Positions 10,227 to 18,907 are shown, counted from the stretch's first letter. The stretch is 64,000 nt of DNA from CAIWHR01 sp963717695 (GCA_963717695.1 CAVQWR010000001.1:186001-250000); one strand, 5' to 3'. Notes: generated from the sequence alone by a model not told the origin. A program made the numbers and translations.

Positions 10227-10940
10227 TCAGGGTCCCGGCTTTTGCAGGACCCATTTCTCGCCGTCGACCTGGCAGGGCGCGAGTCGCATCTCGACGCAGA
10301 AGGAGCGAACGGCCTGTTCGACGCCGGGAAAATTCGCGCTGAAATCGTCGCCGAACACTGTGCCGCCGGGACGAACCAGCGGCCACCAGTTGCGCAGGTC
10401 GGACACGACGTCGTCGAAATTGTGCCCGGCGTCGATGTACACGAGGTCCGGCTGCGGGCCACCCATCGCGGTGAAGAACCGCGCCGCGTTGGTCGTCGTG
10501 TTGGGGAAGGGCACGACGCGGTCCTGGTGATCGAGGTGAACGATGTTGGCGAGGAACTGGTAGTAGAGCGATGGATGGCCGTGCCGGCACGCAAGGCCCG
10601 CGAAGGCGCTCGGGTCGTGCCGGTTCAGCCAGTGCCAAGTGCTTCCGAGAAAGGTGTCGACGCAGACGATCGTGAACGGATCGAGCCCCATTTCCGCGGC
10701 AAGCGTGCACATGTGCAGCGCGCTCGCGCCCTTCCATGTGCCGAGTTCGACGACGATTCGCGGCCGCACGGACGAGAGGAGTCTCCGGAAGATCGGGTCC
10801 TCCGAGTGCCATCCCTGCACGTCGACGCGATACTCGTCGGCGCGAAATCCGGCATAGATGTCGCCCTGGTGCAGCTGGCGGCACAGCATTCGAGCAGGCG
10901 TTTCCGGATCTATTGACCGAGGGCTGCCAGGGAGCGACAC
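10227..10940 (-). CDS. Class I SAM-dependent methyltransferase (Methyltransf_24/CmcI-like)
   Basis: A 237-residue cytoplasmic protein with a Rossmann-type methyltransferase fold. Motif I is VVELGTWKGASALHM, a later acidic strand is FTIVCVDTFLGS, and PDLVYIDAGHNFDD plus LVRPGGTVFGDDF give the post-motifs. This layout fits family 24 methyltransferases and CmcI-like enzymes, often linked to surface sugars or secondary metabolites. The substrate cannot be told. It stands 77 bases downstream of the ankyrin-protein gene on the same strand. The start is uncertain; an internal ATG at residue 18 is possible. Confidence 0.7.
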   Translation of the reverse strand: MSLPGSPRSIDPETPARMLCRQLHQGDIYAGFRADEYRVDVQGWHSEDPIFRRLLSSVRPRIVVELGTWKGASALHMCTLAAEMGLDPFTIVCVDTFLGSTWHWLNRHDPSAFAGLACRHGHPSLYYQFLANIVHLDHQDRVVPFPNTTTNAARFFTAMGGPQPDLVYIDAGHNFDDVVSDLRNWWPLVRPGGTVFGDDFSANFPGVEQAVRSFCVEMRLAPCQVDGEKWVLQKPGP

Positions 10941-11016
10941 GGTGGCGAATCAGGGTTGACCAGGGGACGCGCGGGCGTCCGCTGCGCGAACTGAATTGCG
11001 CGCGGGACCGCGACGA

Positions 11017-12789
11017 TCAGGCGGCCTGGCTCGAGTGAGGCTCGGGCGCCATTACGACGAGCGGAATCACGCGACGCTTGCCGAGCCGCTGCTCGATCGC
11101 GGAGCGCAGCACGCGCGGCAGCCCTTCCGCATGCTCGTACTGATCCGCGACGGAAGTGCCGGCGAGCGCCGTGCGCTGCAGGTCGACGTGCTGGCGCAGC
11201 AGGAACGCGAGCACGCTCCAGGTACCGTAGCGCAGCGCCAGCAGGGCAGGAGTGAAGCCCAGCCCCGTGCCCAGATTGAGATCGGCGCCGTAGCGCTGCA
11301 GGAGCTCCACCGGCGCCGTGTCGTCGCGCTTCACCGCATCGTGGATGATGGCGAAGCCCTCGTGATCGAGGTGGTTCGCATCGGCGCCGTTCTCGAGCCA
11401 GCGGCGCGCGAGCTCGAAGTGACGCGTGCGGAATGCGAAGAAGAGCGGCGTCATGCCGTCCTCGTCCTCGGCGCGCAGCAGCGCGGGCGTTGCGGCCACC
11501 AGCGCGGCGGCCTCGTCCCACTCGCCGGTGCGCAGCGCCTTGAACAGTGCGTCGCTGCCCGGCGTCGCGGGACCGGGATCCACGCCGCCGCGATAGTAGG
11601 TGGTGAATGCGTCGATCTCGGTGCGGCTCGCCTTTCCCTGCAGCGACAGCGCGACCTGCGTGCGCAGGTGCTCGACCTGCGCGGCGCTGCGCGCCAGAAT
11701 GTCGGCGGCCTCGCGCCGCCGGAATTCGTCGCGGTACACGTCGACCGCCCACAGCAGCCGCTCGAACGCCGGCGCCGATTCGCCGGGATAGGTGGCGAGC
11801 ACCTCGGGCGGCAGCGCGACGTTGCCCTCGACGCGCACGCGCTTGTCGGGCTCCAGCGCCCAGACTTCGCCGGTCCGAAGCGACAGCGCGTGGTGATCGG
11901 GGAGACCCACGAACAGCTCCGGGTCAGCACTCACGTCACCATCCGCGGGTCGTGCGATGCCGATGAACTGCAGCGGGTTCCACACCTCGAACTCGTGCTG
12001 CAGGAATTGCTGCGCGTCGTACGATCGGCGCAGGCGCGCTTCGTCGATCTTGTAGTCGGCGGAGGGAATGCTTGCGGGCTTGAGCTGCCAACCCACGGCG
12101 GCCCACGAGCCATGCCCGCGGAGCTCCGGGCGGTGCCGCGACCACGGATTGCGCTGCGCGGCGGGCGTGACGTCGTAGCCGTATGCCTGCAGCAGCCACG
12201 CGTCGCGCTCGACTTTTTCCGCGCCGCGCGCGAAGCAGCCGACCACGACGCCCATTTCGAGAAGCATGCGGATCTGGGCAAAGAACGCAATCCGCTCGTC
12301 GAAGCGAGGATGCATCAGCAGGCAAAGGTCCGGCGCCTTGCCGCTGCGTCCGTCGAGCCAATGCTTCAGCGAGCCGTCGAACGGCGTGGCCGGACGCGCC
12401 ACGACGCCATGCTGGCCGTCGAGCGAAATGTGCGGCGTCGAATATTTCGGGCGCGGGGCGAAGCGCGCCTCCGGCGGCCACAGCATGACCGTTGCGTCGA
12501 CGGCGAGCTGCGGACGCTCAAGCAGCAGCGGAAGGAGCTGGTAGGGCCGGCCTTCGTCGGCGGCGCTCGGGCCGCCGGGGACGCCCACCATCAGGAGATC
12601 GAGATGGTCGCGGGCGAGGAGCTCGGGCGCGAACGTGGTGATCCACCAGGCGACGGCGACGGGCGCCTTGAGGAGCAGCCGCACCTCGTCGTCGGCGACC
12701 CCTTCGCGGAACGGGCTCAGCGTCGGCCAGCGGCGCGCTTCCGCCACCAGGGCCGACCAGTCAGCGTGCGCGCGGGACAGGGGATGCAT
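11017..12789 (-). CDS. Ankyrin-repeat protein with unrecognised N-terminal region
   Basis: A 590-residue soluble protein with no signal peptide or membrane helix. About residues 425-560 contain three to four ankyrin-type repeats, such as DGMTPLFFAFRTRHFELARR then WLENGADANHLDHEGFAIIHDAV, and LLQRYGADLNLGTGLGFTPA. The first 400 residues are not recognised. They contain LDLLMVGVPGGPSAADEG and LLMHPRFDERIAFFAQIRML, which look like a folded alpha/beta domain. The gene is long and unbroken, unlike several neighbours. Ankyrin repeats imply protein binding. The N-terminal part is perhaps MSS51/MYND-associated-like, but I am not sure. Confidence 0.6.
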   Translation of the reverse strand: MHPLSRAHADWSALVAEARRWPTLSPFREGVADDEVRLLLKAPVAVAWWITTFAPELLARDHLDLLMVGVPGGPSAADEGRPYQLLPLLLERPQLAVDATVMLWPPEARFAPRPKYSTPHISLDGQHGVVARPATPFDGSLKHWLDGRSGKAPDLCLLMHPRFDERIAFFAQIRMLLEMGVVVGCFARGAEKVERDAWLLQAYGYDVTPAAQRNPWSRHRPELRGHGSWAAVGWQLKPASIPSADYKIDEARLRRSYDAQQFLQHEFEVWNPLQFIGIARPADGDVSADPELFVGLPDHHALSLRTGEVWALEPDKRVRVEGNVALPPEVLATYPGESAPAFERLLWAVDVYRDEFRRREAADILARSAAQVEHLRTQVALSLQGKASRTEIDAFTTYYRGGVDPGPATPGSDALFKALRTGEWDEAAALVAATPALLRAEDEDGMTPLFFAFRTRHFELARRWLENGADANHLDHEGFAIIHDAVKRDDTAPVELLQRYGADLNLGTGLGFTPALLALRYGTWSVLAFLLRQHVDLQRTALAGTSVADQYEHAEGLPRVLRSAIEQRLGKRRVIPLVVMAPEPHSSQAA

Positions 12790-13069
12790 GGATACGTTTT
12801 CAGTTCTTCCGGACTGATTTTAGCAGGGCGACCGGCACAATCGACCCTTCACGCAGCAGCGGCATTGTAGGGCAGCGGGGGCGCGCACGTTGGAGCGCAC
12901 GTTGGACAGGTCAAGACCCCGCGAGATGCTCGCGGCAGAGCATGAGCTGAAATCGGGGGGCCGCGCCGCGTCGGCTGATTTTCGGTCGACGCAGGGCTTT
13001 TTGCGGGGACACTCAGGCGTTCGCCTCGCCCCGACCGGCGGGCGAACTGCCGTCGGCGATGGGAGCCGT
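12790..13069. other. Non-coding gap
   Basis: No gene is supported. A 12-base motif (GCGCACGTTGGA) occurs twice in tandem near 12884-12907. The region probably holds the ankyrin-gene promoter. Confidence 0.4.
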
Positions 13070-13228
13070 CTAGATCAAGCCGGTCGGCTCGTTCGGCATC
13101 GCATTGAGATCGGGCACGTCGGGTGACACGTCCGGTGAATCCCCGGCTACCTGCATCAACGCCAACGCGATCACTCCCGCGCTCCCGCCTGCGACAAACG
13201 CGATCAACAGCCACCAGGTCGAAACCAT
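13070..13228 (-). CDS. Small single-pass membrane protein (52 aa)
   Basis: The ATG at 13228 is preceded by a strong AGGAGGAGC, which decides the start over a longer upstream frame. The product has one membrane helix near its N-terminus (STWWLLIAFVAGGSAGVIAL) and an acidic, proline-rich tail (DSPDVSPDVPDLNAMPNEP). It resembles the many short inner-membrane proteins of unknown role. It lies downstream of the nrdB terminator, so it is probably transcribed separately. Confidence 0.6.
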   Translation of the reverse strand: MVSTWWLLIAFVAGGSAGVIALALMQVAGDSPDVSPDVPDLNAMPNEPTGLI

Positions 13229-13352
13229 AGGAATGCTCCTCCTCGGACGGCTTCGTATCGCCGGGATAATCGCGTCCCGGCTACGCTCCCCGCCCCGGGG
13301 CTCGATCGGGAAGGGCCGGAACGGTGTCTCGTGTTGGCGTTGCATTCCGCGC

Positions 13353-13379
13353 AAAAAAAATCCGGCACCGCCGGATTTT
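13353..13379 (-). terminator. Intrinsic terminator of the nrd operon
   Basis: On the minus strand, AAAATCCGGC pairs with GCCGGATTTT around a 3-base loop and runs into eight T residues. It lies 125 bases after the nrdB stop. The stem is symmetrical enough to work weakly on the plus strand too. Confidence 0.8.
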
Positions 13380-13504
13380 GCTCATTCGCAAACGCTCGCC
13401 ATCGTCGTCCGCGCCGACGCCTGCTTCGCGGCACGGGCCGCGGTCGCGGCGTATGGAGAACGGTGGAGGCATCTTGTCGTTTCGCGTCGCGGGGCAGGCG
13501 TGAC

Positions 13505-14677
13505 TCAATCCCAGCTCAGCGCGCCGCCGGTCTGATATTCGATCACCCGCGTCTCGAAGAAGTTCTTCTCCTTCTTGAGATCGATCATCTCCGCCATCCA
13601 CGGGAACGGGTTGTCGGCCTTGTCGAACAGCGGGTCGACGCCGATCTGCTGGCAGCGGCGGTTGGCGATGAAGCGCAGGTATTCCTTGAACATCGTCGCG
13701 TTGAGGCCGAGCACCCCGCGCGGCATCGTGTCCTCGGCGTAGGCGTACTCGAGGTCGACACCCTTCTTCATCAGCGTGCGGATCTCCTCGCGGAATTCCG
13801 GTGTCCACAGGTGCGGATTTTCCATCTTGATCGTGTTGATGAGGTCGATGCCGAAATTGCAGTGCATCGACTCGTCGCGCAGGATGTACTGGTACTGCTC
13901 GCTCGAACCCGTCATCTTGTTCTGCCGGCCCATCGCGAGGATCTGCGCGAAGCCGACGTAGAAGAAGAGCCCTTCCATGATGCAGGCGAAGACGATCAGG
14001 CTCTTCAGGAGCGCCTGGTCGGCCTCCGGCGTGCCCGTCTTGAACATCGGGTTGGTGAGGACGTCGATGAACGGGATCAGGAATTCGTCCTTGTCGCGGA
14101 TCGACTTGATCTCGTGATAGGCGTTGAAGATCTCCGCTTCGTCGAGGCCGAGGCTCTCGACGATGTACTGGTAGGCGTGCGTGTGGATCGCTTCCTCGAA
14201 TGCCTGGCGCAGCAGGTACTGGCGGCACTCGGGCGCGCTGATGTGGCGATAGGTGCCGAGCACGATGTTGTTGGCGGCCAGCGAATCCGCCGTGACGAAG
14301 AAGCCCAGGTTGCGCTTGATGATGAGGCGCTCGTCGTCGGTCAGGCCGTTGGGGTTCTTCCACAGCTCGATGTCGCGCTGCATGTTCACTTCCTGCGGCA
14401 TCCAGTGATTGGCGCAGGCGGCGATGTACTTGTCCCAGGCCCAGCGGTACTTGAACGGCACCAGCTGGTTGACGTCCGAGCCGCCGTTGATGACGCGCTT
14501 GTCCTCGAGGCGCACGCGGCGGAAGCCGTTCTCCATCGCCTGGCGCTCGACGTCGAGGTCGTGCACGGGCTCGCGCGAAAGGATGCCGCCTGTGGTCTGA
14601 GCGCGGATCGTCTCCGGTGTCGCAGGGGCTACGCGCAGCTGCGGGGCGGGGGCGATGTCGTCGTCGAAATTCAGCAT
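13505..14677 (-). CDS. nrdB: Ribonucleoside-diphosphate reductase subunit beta (R2)
   Basis: A 390-residue R2 protein. The di-metal site is complete: an Asp in TADSLAANN (residue 131), Glu and His in AFEEAIHTH (162, 165), Glu in IMEGLFFY, and Glu-His in LRDESMHCNFG. Tyr169 sits four residues after the first His, where E. coli has radical Tyr122. The overall sequence resembles the chlamydial R2 branch, but that class Ic enzyme has Glu and Phe at these two positions, so a di-iron tyrosyl radical enzyme is predicted here. It makes the radical used by NrdA for dNTP synthesis. The ribosome binding site is AGGAG. Last gene of the nrdA operon. Confidence 0.95.
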   Translation of the reverse strand: MLNFDDDIAPAPQLRVAPATPETIRAQTTGGILSREPVHDLDVERQAMENGFRRVRLEDKRVINGGSDVNQLVPFKYRWAWDKYIAACANHWMPQEVNMQRDIELWKNPNGLTDDERLIIKRNLGFFVTADSLAANNIVLGTYRHISAPECRQYLLRQAFEEAIHTHAYQYIVESLGLDEAEIFNAYHEIKSIRDKDEFLIPFIDVLTNPMFKTGTPEADQALLKSLIVFACIMEGLFFYVGFAQILAMGRQNKMTGSSEQYQYILRDESMHCNFGIDLINTIKMENPHLWTPEFREEIRTLMKKGVDLEYAYAEDTMPRGVLGLNATMFKEYLRFIANRRCQQIGVDPLFDKADNPFPWMAEMIDLKKEKNFFETRVIEYQTGGALSWD

Positions 14678-14790
14678 GATCAGTTTCTCCTGCGCTGCCT
14701 GTTGTCGCTATGTGTTTCGAGTCGTGCCGCGCGCTGCAGTTTCGATAAACGGGGCCAAGATGTCCGCTTTGCACCGGCCCCGAAGCCCGT

Positions 14791-14818
14791 CCTCCTCTCC
14801 GCCGTGGCGGGGAGGAGG
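14791..14818 (-). other. Intercistronic hairpin before nrdB
   Basis: A GC-rich 13-bp stem (CCTCCTCTCCGCC with GGCGGGGAGGAGG, one mismatch) around a 2-base loop. There is no T-run, so it is not a standard terminator. It lies between the DUF2442 and nrdB genes and could stabilise mRNA or adjust nrdB expression. Confidence 0.45.
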
Positions 14819-14837
14819 GGAGTCCATGCGGACGGCG

Positions 14838-15101
14838 TCAGTGCATCGCGCTCAGCCGCTCGTACAGATAGTCGGGTGCGAAATCAACGCCGTCCTGCCA
14901 GGCGATCGTCGCGAGCCCGTAGTCGAGGTAGAAGTCGGCGAAGCGGATCTTGTCCCGCAACGGCTCCATGGTCTCGCCATAGAGATCGTCCGAGAGATCG
15001 ACCACGCCCTTCCGCCCGTCGTTGAATTCCAGCCACACCTTGTAATCCCCGAGATAACGCGCTTCGATGACATGCCGCTGCACATGCTCGTAACGGGCCA
15101 A
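14838..15101 (-). CDS. DUF2442 domain protein
   Basis: An 87-residue protein matching DUF2442: a first strand leading to YKVWLEFNDGRKGVVDLSDD, then MEPLRDKIRFADFYLD and GLATIAWQDGVDFAPDYLY. DUF2442 proteins are small and soluble; many sit beside DUF4160 or toxin-antitoxin-like partners, but none is seen here. Its place between nrdA and nrdB on the same strand suggests co-transcription with ribonucleotide reductase. The function is unknown. Confidence 0.8.
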   Translation of the reverse strand: MARYEHVQRHVIEARYLGDYKVWLEFNDGRKGVVDLSDDLYGETMEPLRDKIRFADFYLDYGLATIAWQDGVDFAPDYLYERLSAMH

Positions 15102-15227
15102 ATCGGCCTCCTATTGGCAGGTGGATGAACGCGCCGCAGGCTGGCGGTTGTGCGTCGTCTTGCCGACGCGCCGCCCGCCGCGGCATCAACGGTGCGGACC
15201 GGCCATACGGTACGCACCGGGACTGCT

Positions 15228-15407
15228 CTATTTGCCCCGACTGAAGGCCGGCAAGAGATCTGCCGGCAGCCAGCGAGGCAGGCCGCTGTCGTGGCGCTGC
15301 TCTTCATCGACGGGACGCGGAACGCCCTGCTGCGTGGCCGGCCAGCGCCAGTGGCGCCGTCCGGCTGCGTCGGTGTAGCTTTCCCACTTGTCGGTCTTTG
15401 CGTTCAT
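15228..15407 (-). CDS. Small protein (59 aa) in the nrd operon
   Basis: Found by reading the nrdA-DUF2442 gap. The ATG at 15407 has an ideal AGGAGGG seven bases upstream. The frame runs 60 codons to a TAG with no break. The product starts MNAKTDKWESYTDAAGRRHW, is rich in Trp, Arg and Pro (RWPATQQGVPRPVDEEQ, then LPRWLPADLLPAF), and has no membrane helix or signal. No family is recognised. It is most likely co-transcribed with nrdA, DUF2442 and nrdB. Confidence 0.6.
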   Translation of the reverse strand: MNAKTDKWESYTDAAGRRHWRWPATQQGVPRPVDEEQRHDSGLPRWLPADLLPAFSRGK

Positions 15408-15604
15408 CGCTTGCCCTCCTGTCTGGGTTAGCGGTGCCGTGTTTCCTCTCAGCGCCTGGGTCCGTCGGTTGCTGTCTCGCGGGCCCGTCGCGCGCTATTC
15501 AATTGCGGTGCTCACTTTCGCGATGCGTCCGCCCGAAGGCGGGGGTATTCGGTACCACTGAATCGGTGCTGCGATTCCGGTGCGATTGCGGTGGACGTGT
15601 CCGA

Positions 15605-18535
15605 CTACTGGCACGCCTCACAGGTCGGATCGTCGATGGCGCAGAACTTCGGCGCGTCGCCGTCGTCCGCCGTCTTCGAGTTGCGCGAGCTGGAGCCGGT
15701 GGCGGCCATGCCACTCGACGTCGGCACGGCGTTGAGCTCGCCGCCTTGCCCGGTGGACTTCTCGGCGGAGGTCGCCGCCAGCGTGCGCAGGTAGTACGTG
15801 GTCTTGAGACCGCGCACCCACGCAAGCTTGTACGTCTCGTCGAGCTTCTTGCCCGACGCGCCTGCCATGTAGATGTTGAGGCTCTGCGCCTGGTCGATCC
15901 ACTTCTGCCGCCGCGCGCCGGCCTCGACGATCCACTTGGCGTCGACTTCGAACGCCGTGGCGTAGAGCGTGCGGAGCTCCTGCGGAATGCGATCGATCTT
16001 GGCGAGCGAGCCGTCGAAGTACTTGAGGTCTGCAACCATCACTTCGTCCCACAGGCCGATCTTCTTGAGCTCGGCGACGAGGTGCTCGTTGATCACCGTG
16101 AACTCGCCCGACAGGTTCGACTTCACGTAGATGTTCTGGTACTCGGGCTCGACCGAGGCCGCGACGCCGACGATGTTGGAGATCGTCGCCGTCGGCGCGA
16201 TGGCCACGCAGTTGGAGTTGCGCATGCCGTGGATGCGGATGCGCGAGCGCAGCGCCTCCCAGTCCATCGTCTTCGACTCGTCGATGTCGACGTAGCCGCC
16301 GCGCTCCTCGCGCAGCAGCTTGATCGTGTCCTGCGGGAGGATGCCGCGGTCCCACAGGCTGCCGGCGTAGGACGAATAGCGGCCGCGCTCCTCGGCGAGC
16401 TCGGTGGAGGCCTGGTATGCGTAGTAGCAGACGGCTTCCATCGACGCGTCGGCGAAGCCGAGCGCCGCGTCGGAGGCGTACGGCGTGTGCGACAGGTGCA
16501 GGCAATCCTGGAACCCCATTACGCCAAGACCCACCGGGCGGTGCTTGAGGTTGGAGTTGCGCGCCTTCGCGACAGCGTAGTAGTTGATGTCGATGACGTT
16601 GTCCAGCATCCGCATCGCGGTGCGGATGGTGATCTGCAGCTTGGCGTGGTCGAGCTCCCAGCGCCCCTCAGTTGGGTCCCCGGTCTGCTTCATGTGGTTC
16701 AGCAGGTTGACGGAGCCGAGGTTGCACACGGCGATCTCGGTGTCGCTCGTGTTGAGCGTGATCTCGGTGCAGAGGTTGGAGCTGTGCACGACGCCGACGT
16801 GCTGCTGCGGCGAGCGGACGTTGCACGCATCCTTGAACGTGATCCACGGATGGCCGGTCTCGAACAGCATCGACAGCATCTTGCGCCAGAGCTGCACAGC
16901 GGGAATCTTCTTGAAGAGCTTGAGCTCGCCGCGCGCCGCTTTTTCCTCGTAGCGCTGATACGCCTCGGCGAACTTCTGGCCCCACTTGTCGTGGAGATCA
17001 GGCACGTCGGACGGCGAGAAGAGCGTCCAGTCGCCGCCTTCCATCACGCGCTTCATGAAGAGGTCCGGAATCCAGTTCGCGGTGTTCATGTCGTGCGTGC
17101 GGCGGCGGTCATCTCCCGTGTTCTTGCGAAGCTCGAGGAACTCCTCGATGTCCAGGTGCCACGTCTCGAGGTACGTGCACACGGCGCCCTTGCGCTTGCC
17201 GCCCTGGTTCACGGCGACGGCGGTGTCGTTCACGACCTTGAGGAACGGCACCACGCCCTGCGATTTCCCGTTGGTGCCCTTGATGTGCGAGCCCATCGCG
17301 CGGACGTTGGTCCAGTCGTTGCCGAGGCCGCCGGCGAACTTGGAGAGCAACGCGTTTTCCTTGATGGCTTCGTAGATGCCGTCGAGGTCGTCGGCGACCG
17401 TCGTCAGGTAGCACGACGACAGCTGCGAGCGGTGCGTGCCCGAGTTGAAAAGCGTGGGCGTGCTCGACATGAAGTCGAACGTCGACAGCACGTTGTAGAA
17501 CTCGATCGCGCGCGCCTCGCGGTTCACCTCGTTCAGCGCGAGGCCCATGGCGACGCGCATGAAGAAGCACTGCGGCAGCTCGAAGCGGCGGCCGCCGATG
17601 TACTGATCGATCAGGAAATAGCGGTCATAGAGCGTCTGCAGGCCGAGGTAGCCGAACTGCAGGTCGCGCGAAGGCACCAGTGCCTTACCCAGCACGCTCA
17701 TGTCGTATTGCAGCAGCGCCTCGTTCAGCAATCCGATCTTCACGCCGTGCTTCACGAACTGGGGGAAGTATTCGGCGTACTTGGTCGCCATGTCCTGTTG
17801 CGAGGCTTCCTCGCCGAGGGCCTCGTGCCGGATCGAGTCGAGCAGGAGGCGTGCGGTGACAAAGCTGTACGCGGGGTCCTTCTCGATCAGCGTGCGCGCG
17901 GCCAGCACGACGCACTTCCTCACTTCTTCCATCGGCACGCCGTTGTAGAGGTCCTTCAGCGTCGCCTTGAGGATGCGCTCCGGCTCGACGTCGGCGAGAT
18001 CGGTGCACGACTCGCGCACCAGCGCCTCGAGGCGGCCGAGATCGAGCGGCTTCGACACGCCGTTCTCGATGACGGTGATCGTCGTGCTGTCGGGCTTGGC
18101 GCCCTTCTGCTGCGACTTCTCCTGCGCGCGCTCCTGCGAGCGGCGCTCGCGGTAGAGCACGTACGCGCGCGCGACTTCGTGCTCGCCGCCGCGCATCATC
18201 GCGAGCTCGACCTGGTCCTGGATCTCCTCGATGTGGATCGCGCCGCCCTCGGGCTTGCGCTTCATCAACGCCGCGACCACGCCGTCGGTCAGCTTGGTCA
18301 CCTGCTCGCGCACGCGAGCGGACGCGGCACCCTGGCCGCCGTTGACGGCGAGGAACGCCTTGGTCATCGCCACCGAGATCTTCGCAGGCTCGAACGGCAC
18401 CACGGCGCCATTGCGCCGGATCACCTTGTACTGCGCGTAACGCGGGTCCTGGTTCATTGCGCTTCCGGGTTCGCCTGCCAAGACGTTGCGTGGGGGGTCC
18501 TGCGTCTTGTGGGCGGAAACGCTTTCGAGCTGCAT
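15605..18535 (-). CDS. nrdA: Ribonucleoside-diphosphate reductase subunit alpha (R1)
   Basis: A 976-residue R1, longer than the roughly 760 of E. coli because of the N-terminus. Residues 30-140 form an ATP-cone (YKVIRRNGAVVPFEPAKIS), and a second cone-like segment follows (TTITVIENGVSKPLDLGRL), as in other double-cone enzymes. The catalytic barrel shows SSCYLTTVADDLDGIYE, GGLGNDWTNVRAMGS and NLCTEITLNTSDTEIAVCNL (with the N-x-C-x-E active site). The protein ends CEACQ, supplying the redox Cys pair re-reduced by thioredoxin or glutaredoxin. It converts NDPs to dNDPs with NrdB. The ATG at 18535 follows AGGAG; a TTG at 18718 is open but lacks support. NrdR-type boxes lie upstream. Confidence 0.95.
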   Translation of the reverse strand: MQLESVSAHKTQDPPRNVLAGEPGSAMNQDPRYAQYKVIRRNGAVVPFEPAKISVAMTKAFLAVNGGQGAASARVREQVTKLTDGVVAALMKRKPEGGAIHIEEIQDQVELAMMRGGEHEVARAYVLYRERRSQERAQEKSQQKGAKPDSTTITVIENGVSKPLDLGRLEALVRESCTDLADVEPERILKATLKDLYNGVPMEEVRKCVVLAARTLIEKDPAYSFVTARLLLDSIRHEALGEEASQQDMATKYAEYFPQFVKHGVKIGLLNEALLQYDMSVLGKALVPSRDLQFGYLGLQTLYDRYFLIDQYIGGRRFELPQCFFMRVAMGLALNEVNREARAIEFYNVLSTFDFMSSTPTLFNSGTHRSQLSSCYLTTVADDLDGIYEAIKENALLSKFAGGLGNDWTNVRAMGSHIKGTNGKSQGVVPFLKVVNDTAVAVNQGGKRKGAVCTYLETWHLDIEEFLELRKNTGDDRRRTHDMNTANWIPDLFMKRVMEGGDWTLFSPSDVPDLHDKWGQKFAEAYQRYEEKAARGELKLFKKIPAVQLWRKMLSMLFETGHPWITFKDACNVRSPQQHVGVVHSSNLCTEITLNTSDTEIAVCNLGSVNLLNHMKQTGDPTEGRWELDHAKLQITIRTAMRMLDNVIDINYYAVAKARNSNLKHRPVGLGVMGFQDCLHLSHTPYASDAALGFADASMEAVCYYAYQASTELAEERGRYSSYAGSLWDRGILPQDTIKLLREERGGYVDIDESKTMDWEALRSRIRIHGMRNSNCVAIAPTATISNIVGVAASVEPEYQNIYVKSNLSGEFTVINEHLVAELKKIGLWDEVMVADLKYFDGSLAKIDRIPQELRTLYATAFEVDAKWIVEAGARRQKWIDQAQSLNIYMAGASGKKLDETYKLAWVRGLKTTYYLRTLAATSAEKSTGQGGELNAVPTSSGMAATGSSSRNSKTADDGDAPKFCAIDDPTCEACQ

Positions 18536-18726
18536 GGATCGATCTCCTGTCGAAATCTTGTCGTTGTGTAGGGCGTGAGAGGCATTCGCGGAGGTTTCGC
18601 CTGTTTCGCGCACACCGGTTGCACGTCGGGCAATCCTTGTGGCTTCCGCGAGTTCCTCCTCGGGACGTTCCCCTGCCCGGTGTGGCATTCCCGGGAGGGG
18701 TCCCGATTTATCTTGCAAATCAAAAT

Positions 18727-18742
18727 CTACTATATCTTGTGT
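18727..18742 (-). promoter_or_regulatory. NrdR box 1 upstream of nrdA
   Basis: CTACTATATCTTGTGT matches the NrdR consensus (ACAC-w-AtATaT-w-GTGT) at about 13 of 16 positions. It starts exactly 31 bases from the second box, the three-turn spacing at which tetrameric NrdR binds. Confidence 0.75.
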
Positions 18743-18757
18743 TCAAGTGCCTGATGA

Positions 18758-18773
18758 ACACCAAGCATAGTGG
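18758..18773 (-). promoter_or_regulatory. NrdR box 2 overlapping the nrdA -10 element
   Basis: ACACCAAGCATAGTGG keeps the outer ACAC and GTG half-sites of the NrdR box (about 11 of 16). It contains the predicted -10 hexamer, so NrdR binding under high dATP would block RNA polymerase directly. Confidence 0.6.
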
Positions 18774-18792
18774 GGCACCCGGCGAATGGCAA
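18764..18792 (-). promoter_or_regulatory. Sigma70-type promoter of nrdA
   Basis: Read on the minus strand: TTGCCA, a 17-base spacer, then TATGCT. The start of transcription would fall near 18756, giving a leader of roughly 220 bases that includes the downstream NrdR box. Confidence 0.6.
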
Positions 18793-18864
18793 GACTTTTT
18801 TGATGCACCGGATTAGGGCGCCAAAACAACAACGAAAACAGGCTTTTGCGAGGGTATTTTCGGC

Positions 18865-18907
18865 ATTTCCACGTATGTTCCACAGCCTCTCCACAGGCTT
18901 GTCCACC
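18865..18907 (-). promoter_or_regulatory. Cluster of DnaA-box-like sites upstream of nrdA
   Basis: Three sites each match 7 of 9 positions of TTATNCACA: TGTTCCACA (18876-18884), CTCTCCACA (18887-18895) and TTGTCCACC (18899-18907). A weaker ATTTCCACG precedes them. All face the same way and are 11-12 bases apart. In E. coli nrdAB is under DnaA control, so this may be a similar link to replication. No site is perfect. Confidence 0.4.

Noticed and set aside
13505..14677. NrdB as a tyrosine-less class Ic (Mn/Fe) R2, because the overall sequence is close to the chlamydial R2 branch.
   Set aside because: The two diagnostic sites read Asp (TADSL) and Tyr (EEAIHTHAY), not Glu and Phe as in Chlamydia, so a tyrosyl-radical enzyme is predicted.
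15398..18571. A 1057-codon open frame on the plus strand opposite nrdA, and similar long frames opposite ankyrin, lhr, ligD and ku genes.
   Set aside because: They mirror the codon pattern of GC-rich genes, contain no known motifs and have compositions typical of antisense shadows.
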